DNA from: Candidatus Binatia bacterium
GTDB lineage: Bacteria; Desulfobacterota_B; Binatia; UBA9968; JAJDTQ01
Assembly: GCA_022827045.1 (NCBI GenBank)
Contig: JAJDTQ010000026.1
Location: 1-35,940, forward strand
Direction of reading: 5' to 3'
DNA length: 35,940 bases
A model generated the notes under the pieces. The model had not been told where the DNA came from. It saw nothing but the letters and a program-made list of their open reading frames with translations, and made no database searches. Shown one piece after another: positions 16,111 through 24,215 of the stretch; position 1 is the stretch's first letter; each line of letters starts with the position of its first letter. Both the position numbers and the translations under genes were made by a program.

Positions 16111-17085
16111 CTACTCTTTCTCGATGAACCACTCCACCAGCGCGTTGAAGTCCCGCCACTGGTCCAGCCACAGGAAGTGGTTGGCCTTGTCGAGGATGTG
16201 CATCTGGGCGTTGGGGAAGAGCTTGTAGAGCAGGAACCCCATGTCGAGCCCCTTGTTGGAGTTCTTGCCCCACACCACCAGCGTGGGCGTCTGGATCTTG
16301 TGCACGTGCTCGCGGATGTGCTTGCCGTCGATCTCCAGTTGCCGGCGCTGGCCGGCCAGGGTCTGCTTGGCCCAGTACTTCTCGCCCCGGTGTTCGTCGT
16401 AGAGCCGGCTCCACCGGCCCGACAGCTCCATCAGGTGGTCCAGGAACTCCTCGCTGACCATGGACTTGTCGTAGAAGAACGCGCTGGCGTACTGGCGCAC
16501 GCCTTCCCGGGTGTCGGTCAGCCCCTTCTTCGGGCGCATGGTGCCGGGCTCGAACAGCACCTTCTGGTAGGGCAGCTCCTGGGTGTCGCCGGATATCGCC
16601 ACGCCGTCCACGTCGGTGGTGGCGGTCTGCAATGACGGCACCTCCGCGGGCCGTCCGGCGGTGCTGCCGCTGTCGATGAGGATCAGCTTCCGGACCAGGT
16701 CCGGCCGCAGCAGGGTGATGTAGGTGACGATCCAGCCGCCCTGGGACTGGCCGGCGAGGTTGACCGGGCCGAGGTCGAGGGTCTCGATGAAGTTCAGCAC
16801 GTGGTCCGCGCGCACCCGGATGTGGCTCAGCTCGTCGAGGTCCCGGGGCGGGTCGGTGTAGCCGCTGCCCAACTCGTCGATGGCGAACACGTGGAACTTC
16901 TTCGCCAGCGGGATGATATTGGCGTACCAGCGGTAGCAGCCCATGCCCACCTCGATGGCGCCGCCGTGTACCAAGACCAGTTTTGGGGCGTTTCCTTCGC
17001 CCGCCTCGATGTAGTGGGTCTTGTAGCCGTCAACCGTGGCGAACTGGCTCTTGAACTTGTCGGGACTGTTGAACAGGGTTTCCAT
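16111..17085 (-). CDS. Alpha/beta hydrolase, tandem copy 3 (first in operon)
   Basis: First gene of the hydrolase-exporter operon, 324 aa. It has GQSQGGW with the nucleophile Ser near residue 115, LVHGGAIEVGMG upstream of it, and DKANHFLWLDQ with the late His. The acid position reads WGKNSNKGLD. The ATG at 17085 (METLFNSPDKF) is chosen because it matches the starts of the other two copies and has GGAGGAGG seven bases upstream. The frame extends eleven codons further without support. Tandem triplication with short, regular gaps points to local duplication followed by divergence. Confidence 0.9.
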   Translation of the reverse strand: METLFNSPDKFKSQFATVDGYKTHYIEAGEGNAPKLVLVHGGAIEVGMGCYRWYANIIPLAKKFHVFAIDELGSGYTDPPRDLDELSHIRVRADHVLNFIETLDLGPVNLAGQSQGGWIVTYITLLRPDLVRKLILIDSGSTAGRPAEVPSLQTATTDVDGVAISGDTQELPYQKVLFEPGTMRPKKGLTDTREGVRQYASAFFYDKSMVSEEFLDHLMELSGRWSRLYDEHRGEKYWAKQTLAGQRRQLEIDGKHIREHVHKIQTPTLVVWGKNSNKGLDMGFLLYKLFPNAQMHILDKANHFLWLDQWRDFNALVEWFIEKE

Positions 17086-17206
17086 GGAGATGCCTCCTCC
17101 GGTGAGTTGCATCCCCATGCATATTATTTCGGTGGGATCGAGGCAACCGGTGCGCGCTCGGCGGAGACGGCGAAGCCGGCTAGAGAAACCGGCGCGGGAA
17201 TGAAGT

Positions 17207-17494
17207 TCACGGAAAGAAGACGAGCTTGGCCAGCAAAGCCAGAATCGCCGGCATAAAGCTCACCATCGCCAGCTTCAGAACGGCGACATCACGCTTGAGG
17301 GGGCTGATTTCTTCCTTCACCTCGGCCTTGAACTCGGCGAAGTCCGCCTTCATCTCTGCCCTGAATTCGGCTAAGTCTTGCTTGGTGACGAGGTTCTCGG
17401 TCATCGGGATCACGCCTGCCGCCGCCCTGGCCTTCTCATCGGGAGCTCCGGCTGCAACCAGGGCATCGTAGACTTCCGTAACAATCACGCTCAT
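17207..17494 (-). CDS. Small coiled-coil, C-terminally membrane-anchored protein (DUF1640/CCDC90-like)
   Basis: Protein of 95 aa. The middle (LVTKQDLAEFRAEMKADFAE and following, residues 30-65) is a charged heptad-rich coiled coil. The last 25 residues (LAMVSFMPAILALLAKLVFF) form one hydrophobic anchor. This layout and the TKQDLAEFRAEM motif match the bacterial DUF1640 / coiled-coil-90-like family, whose role is unclear. The ATG at 17494 is preceded by GGGAGG. Upstream lie a TTGACA box and an eight-base-arm palindrome. Confidence 0.82.
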   Translation of the reverse strand: MSVIVTEVYDALVAAGAPDEKARAAAGVIPMTENLVTKQDLAEFRAEMKADFAEFKAEVKEEISPLKRDVAVLKLAMVSFMPAILALLAKLVFFP

Positions 17495-17564
17495 CGGGTC
17501 GCCTCCCGAGGTGCTCCGCACCCGATGCCAATGCACGATCCATAGCAACAGGAAACCGCGGGGA

Positions 17565-17601
17565 TGTCAAGGTTTTGTAGCGAACGATCAACAATCGTTC
17601 G
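17565..17601 (-). promoter_or_regulatory. TTGACA box with upstream palindrome before the coiled-coil protein gene
   Basis: On the minus strand a perfect TTGACA (17570-17565) lies about 70 bp upstream of the start codon. Its -10 partner is weak (TGCTAT at 17 bp). Ten bases further up is the exact inverted repeat CGAACGAT-CAACA-ATCGTTCG (17581-17601), centred roughly 55 bp upstream of the expected start of transcription. That is a position suited to an activator site. Confidence 0.4.
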
Positions 17602-17925
17602 GGTTGCCATACAGACATCTATCGGCGCCCGGTGCGGACACTTTAGGATTTTCTTCCATCCGGCGGGACAGCAGGGGTTCGGGCAGGGGAATCGCCAGGA
17701 TTATTCGACGGAAGGACGCCTCGAACAGCGAGGCGCGGCACACGGAGCATCTTGACACCGCAGGCTCTTTTTGTTGCTCTACGGGCTGAGTCCCACCGAG
17801 GGAAGCTCGACGAGCCATGGCCTACGATACCTTGCGATCCTGTGCGGGATGCCCCCTAGCCGTGGTGCTGGATCGTGCCCTGCACCGGTTACGACCGTGA
17901 AAATGGCGCGCCAATGCTCGAACCC

Positions 17926-17977
17926 GTCATTCCGACGAAAAGCCTGTCCCGTACTTGATACGGGGCCGGAATCCAGG
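17926..17977. repeat. Dispersed repeat, family B variant
   Basis: Begins GTCATTCCGACGAAAAGCCT and ends GGCCGGAATCCAGG, with an inserted hairpin CCCGTACTTGATACGGG between. The ends match the repeat arms at 10418-10517. The surrounding gap 17549-18034 holds no gene that can be supported. This repeat also explains the meaningless open frame upstream of the exported protein at 18035. Confidence 0.85.
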
Positions 17978-18034
17978 GGTGGGGCGGGACCGCGGACGCC
18001 TGAAGGTCCATTGCGAGGCCGTCGATCCGGTCCG

Positions 18035-19210
18035 ATGCAAATGCTACGTCGCGCGTGCCGGGGCGTATCGCTGGCCGGTTTGTTTCTGATCTGTGGCTCT
18101 GTCGGAAGCGCCGCCGATCGAAACTTCTCGCAGTATCCCGGTTTTGCGGAGTACTTCGCGGCCAATCCGCCGGCCGCGGCCGCCGGTCCGGCCGATCAGG
18201 CCCTGGCCCGCCGCCATGCGCCGCGCTTCCACCTGCCCGCGGCCCACGAAGGGCCCATCGACTTCTACCGCGACTACATCGCCCACGGTTACCTGGTAAC
18301 CGGCGACGGCGTCCGCATCGACGGTCCCACGCCGGCGGACCTGAACCGCTACCGTGACGATGTCCGCGCCGAGTTCACGCACGTGCCGGGCACGGCCGAG
18401 CCCCGGCCCGTCGTCTACGGCACGGTGGAGCGCACCGGCCTGTGGACGCCGAAGGACCCGGGCCGGGCGGCCGAGGAGTTCACCGTCGTCACCTACCACC
18501 TGGTGTTCCGGGTGAGCGGCCTGCCCGCCGCAACGCCGCTGGCCGTGACGTTACCGCTCCGGCTGGTGGCGGACCTCGACGACTGGCACCAGCTCGACCA
18601 CTATACCGCCGCGTTCGTGGTCCTGGCCGCGGATGGGCGTCCCGTTGCCCTGACCCTGCAGCAGCACAACTACCTGCGCACCTACCTGGTCGGCGAGTCG
18701 GTGGAACTCGGGCCCGACGGGCGCTTCGACATCGACGTGGCCATCCGCTCGAACGAGCTTTACCCCCACGTTTCCGGGCGGACGGCGCGGCGGGCCGTGC
18801 GGTTTCTGGACCATGACGCCAGGGCCTTCATGATGGGCTTCGGCAAGCGCCCGATGATGTCCGCGGACGACATCACCGATCCGGACCGCACCGTCGCCTA
18901 CGACCTCGACTTCCTGCCCGGCTCCGACGCCTTCTACTCGTTCCACGGCTTCCTCGGCGAGCGGCGCCGGCTGCCCGGCCGCGACGGCCCGCCCGGGGCC
19001 CGCTACAACACTCTGCCGGGGCTCAAACCCCTGCCCGCGCAAATCCTCGACGGTTACTGGCGCGACGGGAACGAGGGCGACTGGGCGCGGTATCGGAGCA
19101 GCCGGGAGAACGGCGCCGGCCCCGCCGGCTTTGCCCGCGCGCAGGCGGAGGTCTTTCATCACAACCTGGAGTGCCTGCATCGCGAAAGCGCAAGGTGTAC
19201 GCTGCAATAG
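18035..19210 (+). CDS. Exported protein of unknown function, 391 aa
   Basis: Not recognised with confidence. It has a signal peptide (MQMLRRACRGVSLAGLFLIC, cleavage near GSVGSAAD). The mature protein is about 365 aa with no further membrane segment. Conserved-looking islands are RHAPRFHLPAAHEGPIDFYR near residue 55, VADLDDWHQLDHYTAAFVVL near 180, TLQQHNYLRTYLVG near 210 and AIRSNELYPHVSG near 240. The run of Asp-Trp-His in the second island faintly recalls the Asp-Trp-Glu block of Vps62-related proteins, but this is only a resemblance. The start is the first ATG after the repeat, and a second ATG two codons later is equally possible. It stands alone, with the toxin-antitoxin pair 120 bp downstream. 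Confidence 0.75.
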   Translation: MQMLRRACRGVSLAGLFLICGSVGSAADRNFSQYPGFAEYFAANPPAAAAGPADQALARRHAPRFHLPAAHEGPIDFYRDYIAHGYLVTGDGVRIDGPTPADLNRYRDDVRAEFTHVPGTAEPRPVVYGTVERTGLWTPKDPGRAAEEFTVVTYHLVFRVSGLPAATPLAVTLPLRLVADLDDWHQLDHYTAAFVVLAADGRPVALTLQQHNYLRTYLVGESVELGPDGRFDIDVAIRSNELYPHVSGRTARRAVRFLDHDARAFMMGFGKRPMMSADDITDPDRTVAYDLDFLPGSDAFYSFHGFLGERRRLPGRDGPPGARYNTLPGLKPLPAQILDGYWRDGNEGDWARYRSSRENGAGPAGFARAQAEVFHHNLECLHRESARCTLQ

Positions 19211-19296
19211 TTCTTGTGCGGGCTACGGTGATTTGCCGGCGGGAGGCGCTGAGCCCGGATGGGCGACGGTTGAGAGAAGGCGGCAACGAGTTTGAG

Positions 19297-19325
19297 TTGA
19301 TTAGACCGGTCTGACTGGTTAAAAT
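19297..19325 (+). promoter_or_regulatory. Candidate promoter and operator of the toxin-antitoxin operon
   Basis: TTGATT (19297-19302), exactly 17 bp, then TAAAAT (19320-19325). The spacer contains the perfect ten-base palindrome AGACCGGTCT (19303-19312), well placed for autorepression by the antitoxin. The ATG at 19332 is only six bases below the -10 box and has no Shine-Dalgarno sequence, so the transcript would be leaderless or nearly so. Confidence 0.6.
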
Positions 19326-19331
19326 ATTCCC

Positions 19332-19607
19332 ATGTCCATCAATTATTCAGCATACGAGGCCAAAGCACGGTTCTCCGAGGTCCTCCGGCAGGTGCGCGAC
19401 GGGAAGACTGTCACGGTTTCCTACCGTGGGAAGCCGGTAGCGGAGATACGGGCCATTCACGATTTGCCCGAGACGATCGAAGCACGACTCGATGACCTGA
19501 AGCGACAAGGAATCCTGGTCGGTTCAGGGGAGCCAAGGAGACCTTTGAAGGCCGTTGAGCGTCGTCGTGGCGCTCTCAAGCGCTTTCTCGCCGAGCGTGG
19601 GGAATGA
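19332..19607 (+). CDS. Antitoxin, Phd/YefM family
   Basis: DNA-binding antitoxin, 91 aa. The N-terminal Phd/YefM fold is clear: NYSAYEAKARFSEVLRQVRD, then GKTVTVSYRGKPVAEI. The C-terminal half (residues 45-91) is charged and would wrap around the toxin. It overlaps the PIN-domain toxin gene by four bases (ATGA), the usual antitoxin-first arrangement. Phd/YefM antitoxins repress their own operon through a palindrome, and one lies in the promoter spacer just upstream. The pairing with a VapC toxin is common. Confidence 0.9.
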   Translation: MSINYSAYEAKARFSEVLRQVRDGKTVTVSYRGKPVAEIRAIHDLPETIEARLDDLKRQGILVGSGEPRRPLKAVERRRGALKRFLAERGE

Positions 19608-19984
19608 GCGTCGCGTACGTCGACACCTCCGCACTCGTTGCCATCGCCTTCGATGAGCGGGGTGCGACTACGTGTGCCCGAAGACTGGACTCGTTCTCGC
19701 GTCTCGTCTCCTCGAACCTCCTTGAAGCCGAGTTGCGCGCCGTGTTCGCACGCGAGGGGCAGGGATTCACGGCGAGTCTGGTCTCCGGTATCGAGTGGGT
19801 CCTGCCGGATCGGCGGCTGACTCACGAGTTTGAGACGGCGCTCGAGGTCGGCTACTTGCGTGGAGCCGATCTCTGGCACGTCGCGACAGCTCTTTACCTC
19901 GCCCCGGAGCCAGGTGAAATCTCGTTCGTCACGCTGGACGGTCGGCAGCGGACCGTTGCCTCGACACTCGGGTTCCGGGTCTGA
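19604..19984 (+). CDS. PIN-domain ribonuclease toxin (VapC-like)
   Basis: Predicted Mg-dependent RNase toxin, 126 aa, the normal VapC size. The acidic active-site residues are visible: Asp7 in VAYVDTSALVAIAF, Glu in SSNLLEAELRAVF near residue 45, Asp in RGADLWHVATALYL near 90, and Asp in FVTLDGRQ near 110. The set is complete, so the toxin is probably functional. VapC toxins cleave tRNA or rRNA, and the target here cannot be predicted. It is translationally coupled to the antitoxin by an ATGA overlap. Confidence 0.92.
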   Translation: MSVAYVDTSALVAIAFDERGATTCARRLDSFSRLVSSNLLEAELRAVFAREGQGFTASLVSGIEWVLPDRRLTHEFETALEVGYLRGADLWHVATALYLAPEPGEISFVTLDGRQRTVASTLGFRV

Positions 19985-20051
19985 GGCATCTTGGTAGCCC
20001 CACTCGGCGGAAAACCGGTTCGCCTTCACGCCGGTAGCTGCGAGGAGCTGG

Positions 20052-21476
20052 CTACGCCTGTATCGCCGTCGCCACCACCAGGTACAGGGTGGTGCCCAGC
20101 AGGTCGTTGAAGGCGGTGACCAGGGGACCGGCGGCGACGGCGGGGTCGCGGTTGAGCTTGTAGAAGATGATGGGCTGCACGGTCCCGATGCAGGCGGCGG
20201 CGGTGACGGAGATGACCATGCCGATGAGCACGGCGACGGAAAGGTTGAGGATGTCCGGAGTGCCCATGTTGATGAGGTAGCTGGCGGCGGCGGTGATGAG
20301 GCCGCAGCTTGCCCCCAGGGCGAGGCCGGTGGCGGCTTCGCGGGCGATGACGGACAGGATGCGCTGGAAGGACAGGGTGCCCAGGGCGATGGCCCGCACC
20401 ACCAGGGTGGACGATTGCAGTCCGACGGCGCCGGCGGTGGCGATGATGACCGGCAGGAACGCCGCCAGCAGCGCCATCTTCTCGAAGGTGGCCACGAAGA
20501 CCTTGGAGATCACCAGCGCCACTACCAGCCCCAGGAGCACCGTCGTCGCCACCCACGAGAAGCGTTCGCCGACGCGCTTGAGCACGGAGTCGTGGGTCAG
20601 GTTGATGGACTCAGTCTCCACGCCGGCGATGGCGTAGATGTCCTTGCTCGCCTCCTCCTCGATGACGTCCACCACGTCGTCGATGGTGACGCGGCCGACG
20701 AGCCGTTCCTGCCCGTCCACCACGGGGACGGAGACGAAATCGTACTTCTGCAGGATCCGGGCGACCTCGTCCTGGGGCATCTCCAGCGGCACCGAGATCA
20801 CCGGCCGGTCCATGATGTCGGCCACGGCTTCGTCCGGACTCGCCAGCACCAGGTAGCTCAGGGGCAGAATGCCGGTGACGTGCCTTTCCACGTTGACCAC
20901 GAATACGTCATGGACCTCGGGCACGTCGTCATGGGCGCGCTGGATGATGCCGATGGCCTGCTCCACGGTGGCGTACTGCGGCACGGACACGTACTCCGTC
21001 TGCATGATGCCGCCGGCGGTGTCCGAGGGATGATCGAGCAGGTCGCCGATCTCTTCCGCCAGCTCGGACGGCATTTCCGCCAGGACGGTGGGGGTGCGCT
21101 CATCCGGCAGGGTTTCGAGCAGGTCGGTGGCGTCATCGGTATCGAGCTCCGCCACCAGCCCGGCCAGCTCCCGGTCCGAGAGGTGCGCCACCAACTCGTC
21201 GCGCGCCGCCGGCGTGACGAGACTCAAGACCGCGGAGCCCGCTTCCGGGGGCAGCAGGCGGAACACCCGCTGCCGCACCCCGGGCTCATCAAGCTGGTCC
21301 AGGAGATCGGCGATGTCGGCGGGGTGAAAATCGGCCAGGAGTTGGCGCACGTCGTCGTAGCGGCCCAGCCCGGTCATCATGACGATGTTCTCGAGCGCCA
21401 CGTCGCGCGGCGACAGTTCCGTGGGAGCGTCTTCAGCCCGCTCCCGCGAGGGTCGATCCGGGGTTGGATGCTGCAT
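20052..21476 (-). CDS. mgtE: Magnesium transporter MgtE
   Basis: Mg2+ channel of the inner membrane, 474 aa from this start. Domain order is as in the family: the cytosolic N domain of helical repeats (LADFHPADIADLLDQL near residue 35), two CBS domains (about 140-260) that sense Mg2+, a connecting helix, and about five membrane helices. The pore region reads PVIIATAGAVGLQSSTLVVR near residue 370. The ATG at 21476 gives a typical length. A GTG at 21563 in the same frame would add 29 residues but lies inside the direct-repeat motif upstream, so it is less likely. It is divergent from the transhydrogenase gene. No M-box type leader is recognisable. Confidence 0.93.
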   Translation of the reverse strand: MQHPTPDRPSRERAEDAPTELSPRDVALENIVMMTGLGRYDDVRQLLADFHPADIADLLDQLDEPGVRQRVFRLLPPEAGSAVLSLVTPAARDELVAHLSDRELAGLVAELDTDDATDLLETLPDERTPTVLAEMPSELAEEIGDLLDHPSDTAGGIMQTEYVSVPQYATVEQAIGIIQRAHDDVPEVHDVFVVNVERHVTGILPLSYLVLASPDEAVADIMDRPVISVPLEMPQDEVARILQKYDFVSVPVVDGQERLVGRVTIDDVVDVIEEEASKDIYAIAGVETESINLTHDSVLKRVGERFSWVATTVLLGLVVALVISKVFVATFEKMALLAAFLPVIIATAGAVGLQSSTLVVRAIALGTLSFQRILSVIAREAATGLALGASCGLITAAASYLINMGTPDILNLSVAVLIGMVISVTAAACIGTVQPIIFYKLNRDPAVAAGPLVTAFNDLLGTTLYLVVATAIQA

Positions 21477-21561
21477 CTCGGTTGACTGGACCGGGACGGC
21501 CCGCTCCGTGTGCCGGAGCACCTCGCTGGGCCTCCCGCACAGGGTCAGGTATAGCCGCAAC

Positions 21562-21579
21562 ACGTTAAGATCACGTTAA
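21562..21579. promoter_or_regulatory. Tandem 7-bp repeat between mgtE and the transhydrogenase gene
   Basis: ACGTTAA occurs twice (21562-21568 and 21573-21579), separated by GATC, giving an 11-base period. Direct repeats with this period are typical binding sites of OmpR/PhoB-type response regulators, which contact one face of the helix. It is about 90 bp upstream of the mgtE ATG and 110 bp upstream of the divergent gene. Confidence 0.45.
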
Positions 21580-21641
21580 AATTCTTTCCATCGCCGGGGC
21601 AAAAAGCAAGGGAAGGAAATTTACTTGAAACCTCGTTCGGC

Positions 21642-21647
21642 TATAAT
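21642..21647 (+). promoter_or_regulatory. TATAAT -10 box upstream of the transhydrogenase gene
   Basis: A perfect TATAAT lies 38 bases before the ATG at 21686. The -35 region at standard spacing (ATTTAC, 21619-21624) is poor. A TTGAAA at 21625 is too close at 11 bp. Confidence 0.4.
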
Positions 21648-21685
21648 GGTCGGCGTTCCGCAGTTGGCGGAGGGGGAAACCGACG

Positions 21686-23128
21686 ATGGCGAGTTACGAC
21701 TACGACCTGGTTTGCATCGGCAGCGGACCCGCGGGCCAGCGCGCCGCCGTGCAGGCGGCCAAGGTGGGGAAGAGGGTGGCGGTGGTGGAAAAGCAGCGCT
21801 TCGTCGGCGGCATCTGCATCGACAACGGCACCATCCCCTCCAAGACCTTTCGCGAGGCGGTGCGCCGGGTCTATTCGCGGCCCGGGCTGGAAGTGATGGA
21901 CCCCTTCGCCACCAGCGGCAGGAGCCGGCCCACCATGCAGCAGTTGGTGGGCCACGTGCACCGGGTGATCCAGCGGGAGATCGCGGTGGTGGACGACGCC
22001 CTCACCCGGAACGATGTCAAGATCCTTCACGCGCGCGGCGAGTTCGTCGACCCGCATACGATCCGCCTGGAGGCGGAGGGGGAACGTCGCGTCATCACCG
22101 CGGACAAGGTGTTGATCGCGGTGGGCACCCAGCCGGGAGAGCCCCGCGGCATGACCCCCGACGGCCGGACGGTGATCACCTCCGACGACATTCTCGGCAT
22201 CGAGGACCTGCCGCAGACCATGGCGGTGGTGGGGGCGGGCGTCATCGGCATCGAGTACGCTTCCATGTTTGCGGCCCTGGGCGTGCGTGTCACGGTCATC
22301 GACGCCCGCGAGCGCCCGCTGGAGTTCATGGACTACGAGATCGTCGACGAACTGATGCACCAGCTCCGCAAGGCCGACGTCACCTTCCGCTGCGGCGACG
22401 CGGTGGAACAGGTGGAGATCGTGGAGACCCCCAAGCGGCAGGGGCTGCTGAAGCTCCACTCAGGCAAGTTCCTGGTGGCCGACGTGATCCTCGTCTCCGC
22501 GGGCCGGCAGGGGGCGTCGTCGACGTTGAATCTGGAGGCGGTGGGTCTCGAGGCGGACGAACGTGGACGCCTGCACGTGGACGAGAATTTCCGGACGCCG
22601 GTGGAGAACATCTGGGCGGCGGGCGACCTCATCGGCTTTCCCGCCCTGGCCGCCATGTCCTCGGAACAGGGCAGGCTGGCGGCCTGCCGCATGTTCGGCG
22701 TGGACGCGGAGCCCATCGGCGACCACTATCCCATCGGCATCTACGCCATCCCCGAGCTTTCCTCGGTGGGGGCCACGGAAGAAGAGTTGACGAACCGGAA
22801 GGTCCCTTACGAAACCGGCGTGGCGCGCTACAAGGAGATCTCCCGCGGCATCATCCTCGGCGACGACTCCGGCATGTTCAAGATGCTCTTCCACCGCGAC
22901 GACGGCCGTCTCCTGGGCTGCCATTGCATCGGCAGCGGCGCCACCGAGCTCGTCCACGTGGGACAGGCCGTGCTGGGGCTGGGCGGGGGACTGGACTACT
23001 TCCTGAAGACGGTTTTCAATTACCCGACGCTGGCGGAATGCTACAAGACGGCGGCTTTCCACGCCGCCAACAAGCTCGCCCTCATCAGCCAAGCCAAGAC
23101 GTTCATCGACGGAAACGGGTCTTCCTGA
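21686..23128 (+). CDS. sthA: Soluble pyridine nucleotide transhydrogenase (SthA-like), Si-specific
   Basis: Cytoplasmic FAD flavoprotein that moves hydride between NADPH and NAD+, 480 aa. It has FAD-binding IGSGPAGQRAAVQAAKVGKR at residues 11-30, then GGICIDNGTIPSKTFREAV. The redox pair C-x4-C of dihydrolipoamide dehydrogenase is reduced to a single Cys44 (Thr49 replaces the second), and the GTIPSK motif is the mark of SthA. A second Rossmann motif (VVGAGVIGIEYASMFAALG) binds the nucleotide near residue 175, and the C-terminal dimerisation domain begins near 350. The Shine-Dalgarno sequence GGAGGGGG supports the start. A distant disulphide-reductase relative is less likely. Confidence 0.9.
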   Translation: MASYDYDLVCIGSGPAGQRAAVQAAKVGKRVAVVEKQRFVGGICIDNGTIPSKTFREAVRRVYSRPGLEVMDPFATSGRSRPTMQQLVGHVHRVIQREIAVVDDALTRNDVKILHARGEFVDPHTIRLEAEGERRVITADKVLIAVGTQPGEPRGMTPDGRTVITSDDILGIEDLPQTMAVVGAGVIGIEYASMFAALGVRVTVIDARERPLEFMDYEIVDELMHQLRKADVTFRCGDAVEQVEIVETPKRQGLLKLHSGKFLVADVILVSAGRQGASSTLNLEAVGLEADERGRLHVDENFRTPVENIWAAGDLIGFPALAAMSSEQGRLAACRMFGVDAEPIGDHYPIGIYAIPELSSVGATEEELTNRKVPYETGVARYKEISRGIILGDDSGMFKMLFHRDDGRLLGCHCIGSGATELVHVGQAVLGLGGGLDYFLKTVFNYPTLAECYKTAAFHAANKLALISQAKTFIDGNGSS

Positions 23129-23319
23129 CGCTGCGATCGGCTGCGTCATAACGAGTCCGCGCGTAACAGAACGTCAACGAACACTTCCCGGTTCCGACGC
23201 AACCGCGTCACCATGCGAACATACTGACACGTTACCTTGAACGGAGGAGAATCCGGTCCGAACGACCGTACCTCGTCCGATGCTTGTCCAAGGGCCGTTC
23301 GGCTCATGGAGGTGGCAAC

Positions 23320-24174
23320 GTGTTGAATCCCACGGGAACGCGGATCTACCGTACGATATGGCTGTCCGATATCCACCTGGGATTTCGCGGCTGCAGCGCC
23401 GCGTCCTTGCTGGCCTTCCTCCGTTCGGTGGAATGCGAAGTTCTCTACCTTGTCGGTGACATCATCGACATCTGGTCCGTGAGGAAACGGCCGTTCTGGC
23501 CCCAGGACCACAACAACGTTCTTAGAACGATTCTCGGCAAGGCGAAGTACGGCACCAAGGTGATCTACGTGCCCGGCAACCACGACGAGATGTTGCGCGA
23601 CTATGACGGGATGGCCTTCGGCAACATCCAGATCGTCGACCGCATCGTTCATCGCAAGGCCGACGGCAAGCGTTTCCTGGTCATCCACGGCGACCAGTTC
23701 GACAGCGTCGTGCGCTCGTCCAGGGCCATCGCCCTTCTGGGCAGCCACGCCTACGACCTGCTGCTGGGCATCAACACCCGGCTTAACCTGGTGCGGCGCA
23801 AGCTCGGGCTGCCCTACTGGTCCCTGGCCGGCGCCATCAAGCACAAGGTCAAGAACGCCGTGCGCTACATCAGCAACTTCGAGGCGGCGGTGGCGTTCGA
23901 GGCCGCGCGTATCGGCGTCGACGGGGTCATCTGCGGGCACATTCACCGCCCTCAGATCGTTCCCCTGAACGACATCACCTATTGCAACTGCGGCGATTGG
24001 GTTGAAAGCAACAGCGCCCTGGTGGAGCACGGCGACGGCAGGCTGGAGCTGTTGCAGTGGCGAGACACGCAGCACATCGCCGGCGGCGATCAGGTAACGG
24101 CCTATGAACCGGTGCCGTTGCTGTCCGACAACGGCGACGCCCACCACCGGAACGAGGCACGCGCCGGTCTCTGA
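23320..24174 (+). CDS. LpxH-like UDP-2,3-diacylglucosamine diphosphatase family metallophosphoesterase
   Basis: Calcineurin-type phosphoesterase, 284 aa. All five metal blocks are present: LSDIHLGF, LVGDIIDIW, VPGNHDEML, LVIHGDQFD and CGHIHRPQ. The size and the block YLVGDIIDIWSVRKRPFWPQ match the LpxH-like family common in alphaproteobacteria, which is annotated as acting in lipid A synthesis, although some members act on other nucleotide-sugar lipids. The GTG at 23320 is chosen because GGAGG lies seven bases upstream. A TTG twelve codons earlier lacks such a site. It is convergent with a GT4 glycosyltransferase, a neighbour often seen with this family. Confidence 0.88.
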   Translation: MLNPTGTRIYRTIWLSDIHLGFRGCSAASLLAFLRSVECEVLYLVGDIIDIWSVRKRPFWPQDHNNVLRTILGKAKYGTKVIYVPGNHDEMLRDYDGMAFGNIQIVDRIVHRKADGKRFLVIHGDQFDSVVRSSRAIALLGSHAYDLLLGINTRLNLVRRKLGLPYWSLAGAIKHKVKNAVRYISNFEAAVAFEAARIGVDGVICGHIHRPQIVPLNDITYCNCGDWVESNSALVEHGDGRLELLQWRDTQHIAGGDQVTAYEPVPLLSDNGDAHHRNEARAGL

Positions 24175-24184
24175 CGCCCCGAAG

Positions 24185-24200
24185 CCCCGCCTGGCCGGGG
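24185..24200. terminator. Possible bidirectional hairpin between convergent genes
   Basis: CCCCG-CCTGGC-CGGGG lies in the 41-bp gap between the phosphoesterase and glycosyltransferase stops. The stem is short and no T-run follows, so this is a weak call. Confidence 0.25.
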
Positions 24201-24215
24201 GGTCCGCATCTGGGA

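Noticed and set aside
17771..18034. 88-codon N-terminal extension of the exported protein
   Set aside because: The peptide is translation of the dispersed repeat. A signal peptide begins at 18035.
21477..21600. Mg2+ riboswitch (M-box) ahead of mgtE
   Set aside because: The leader is short and no M-box-like paired elements could be recognised by eye.
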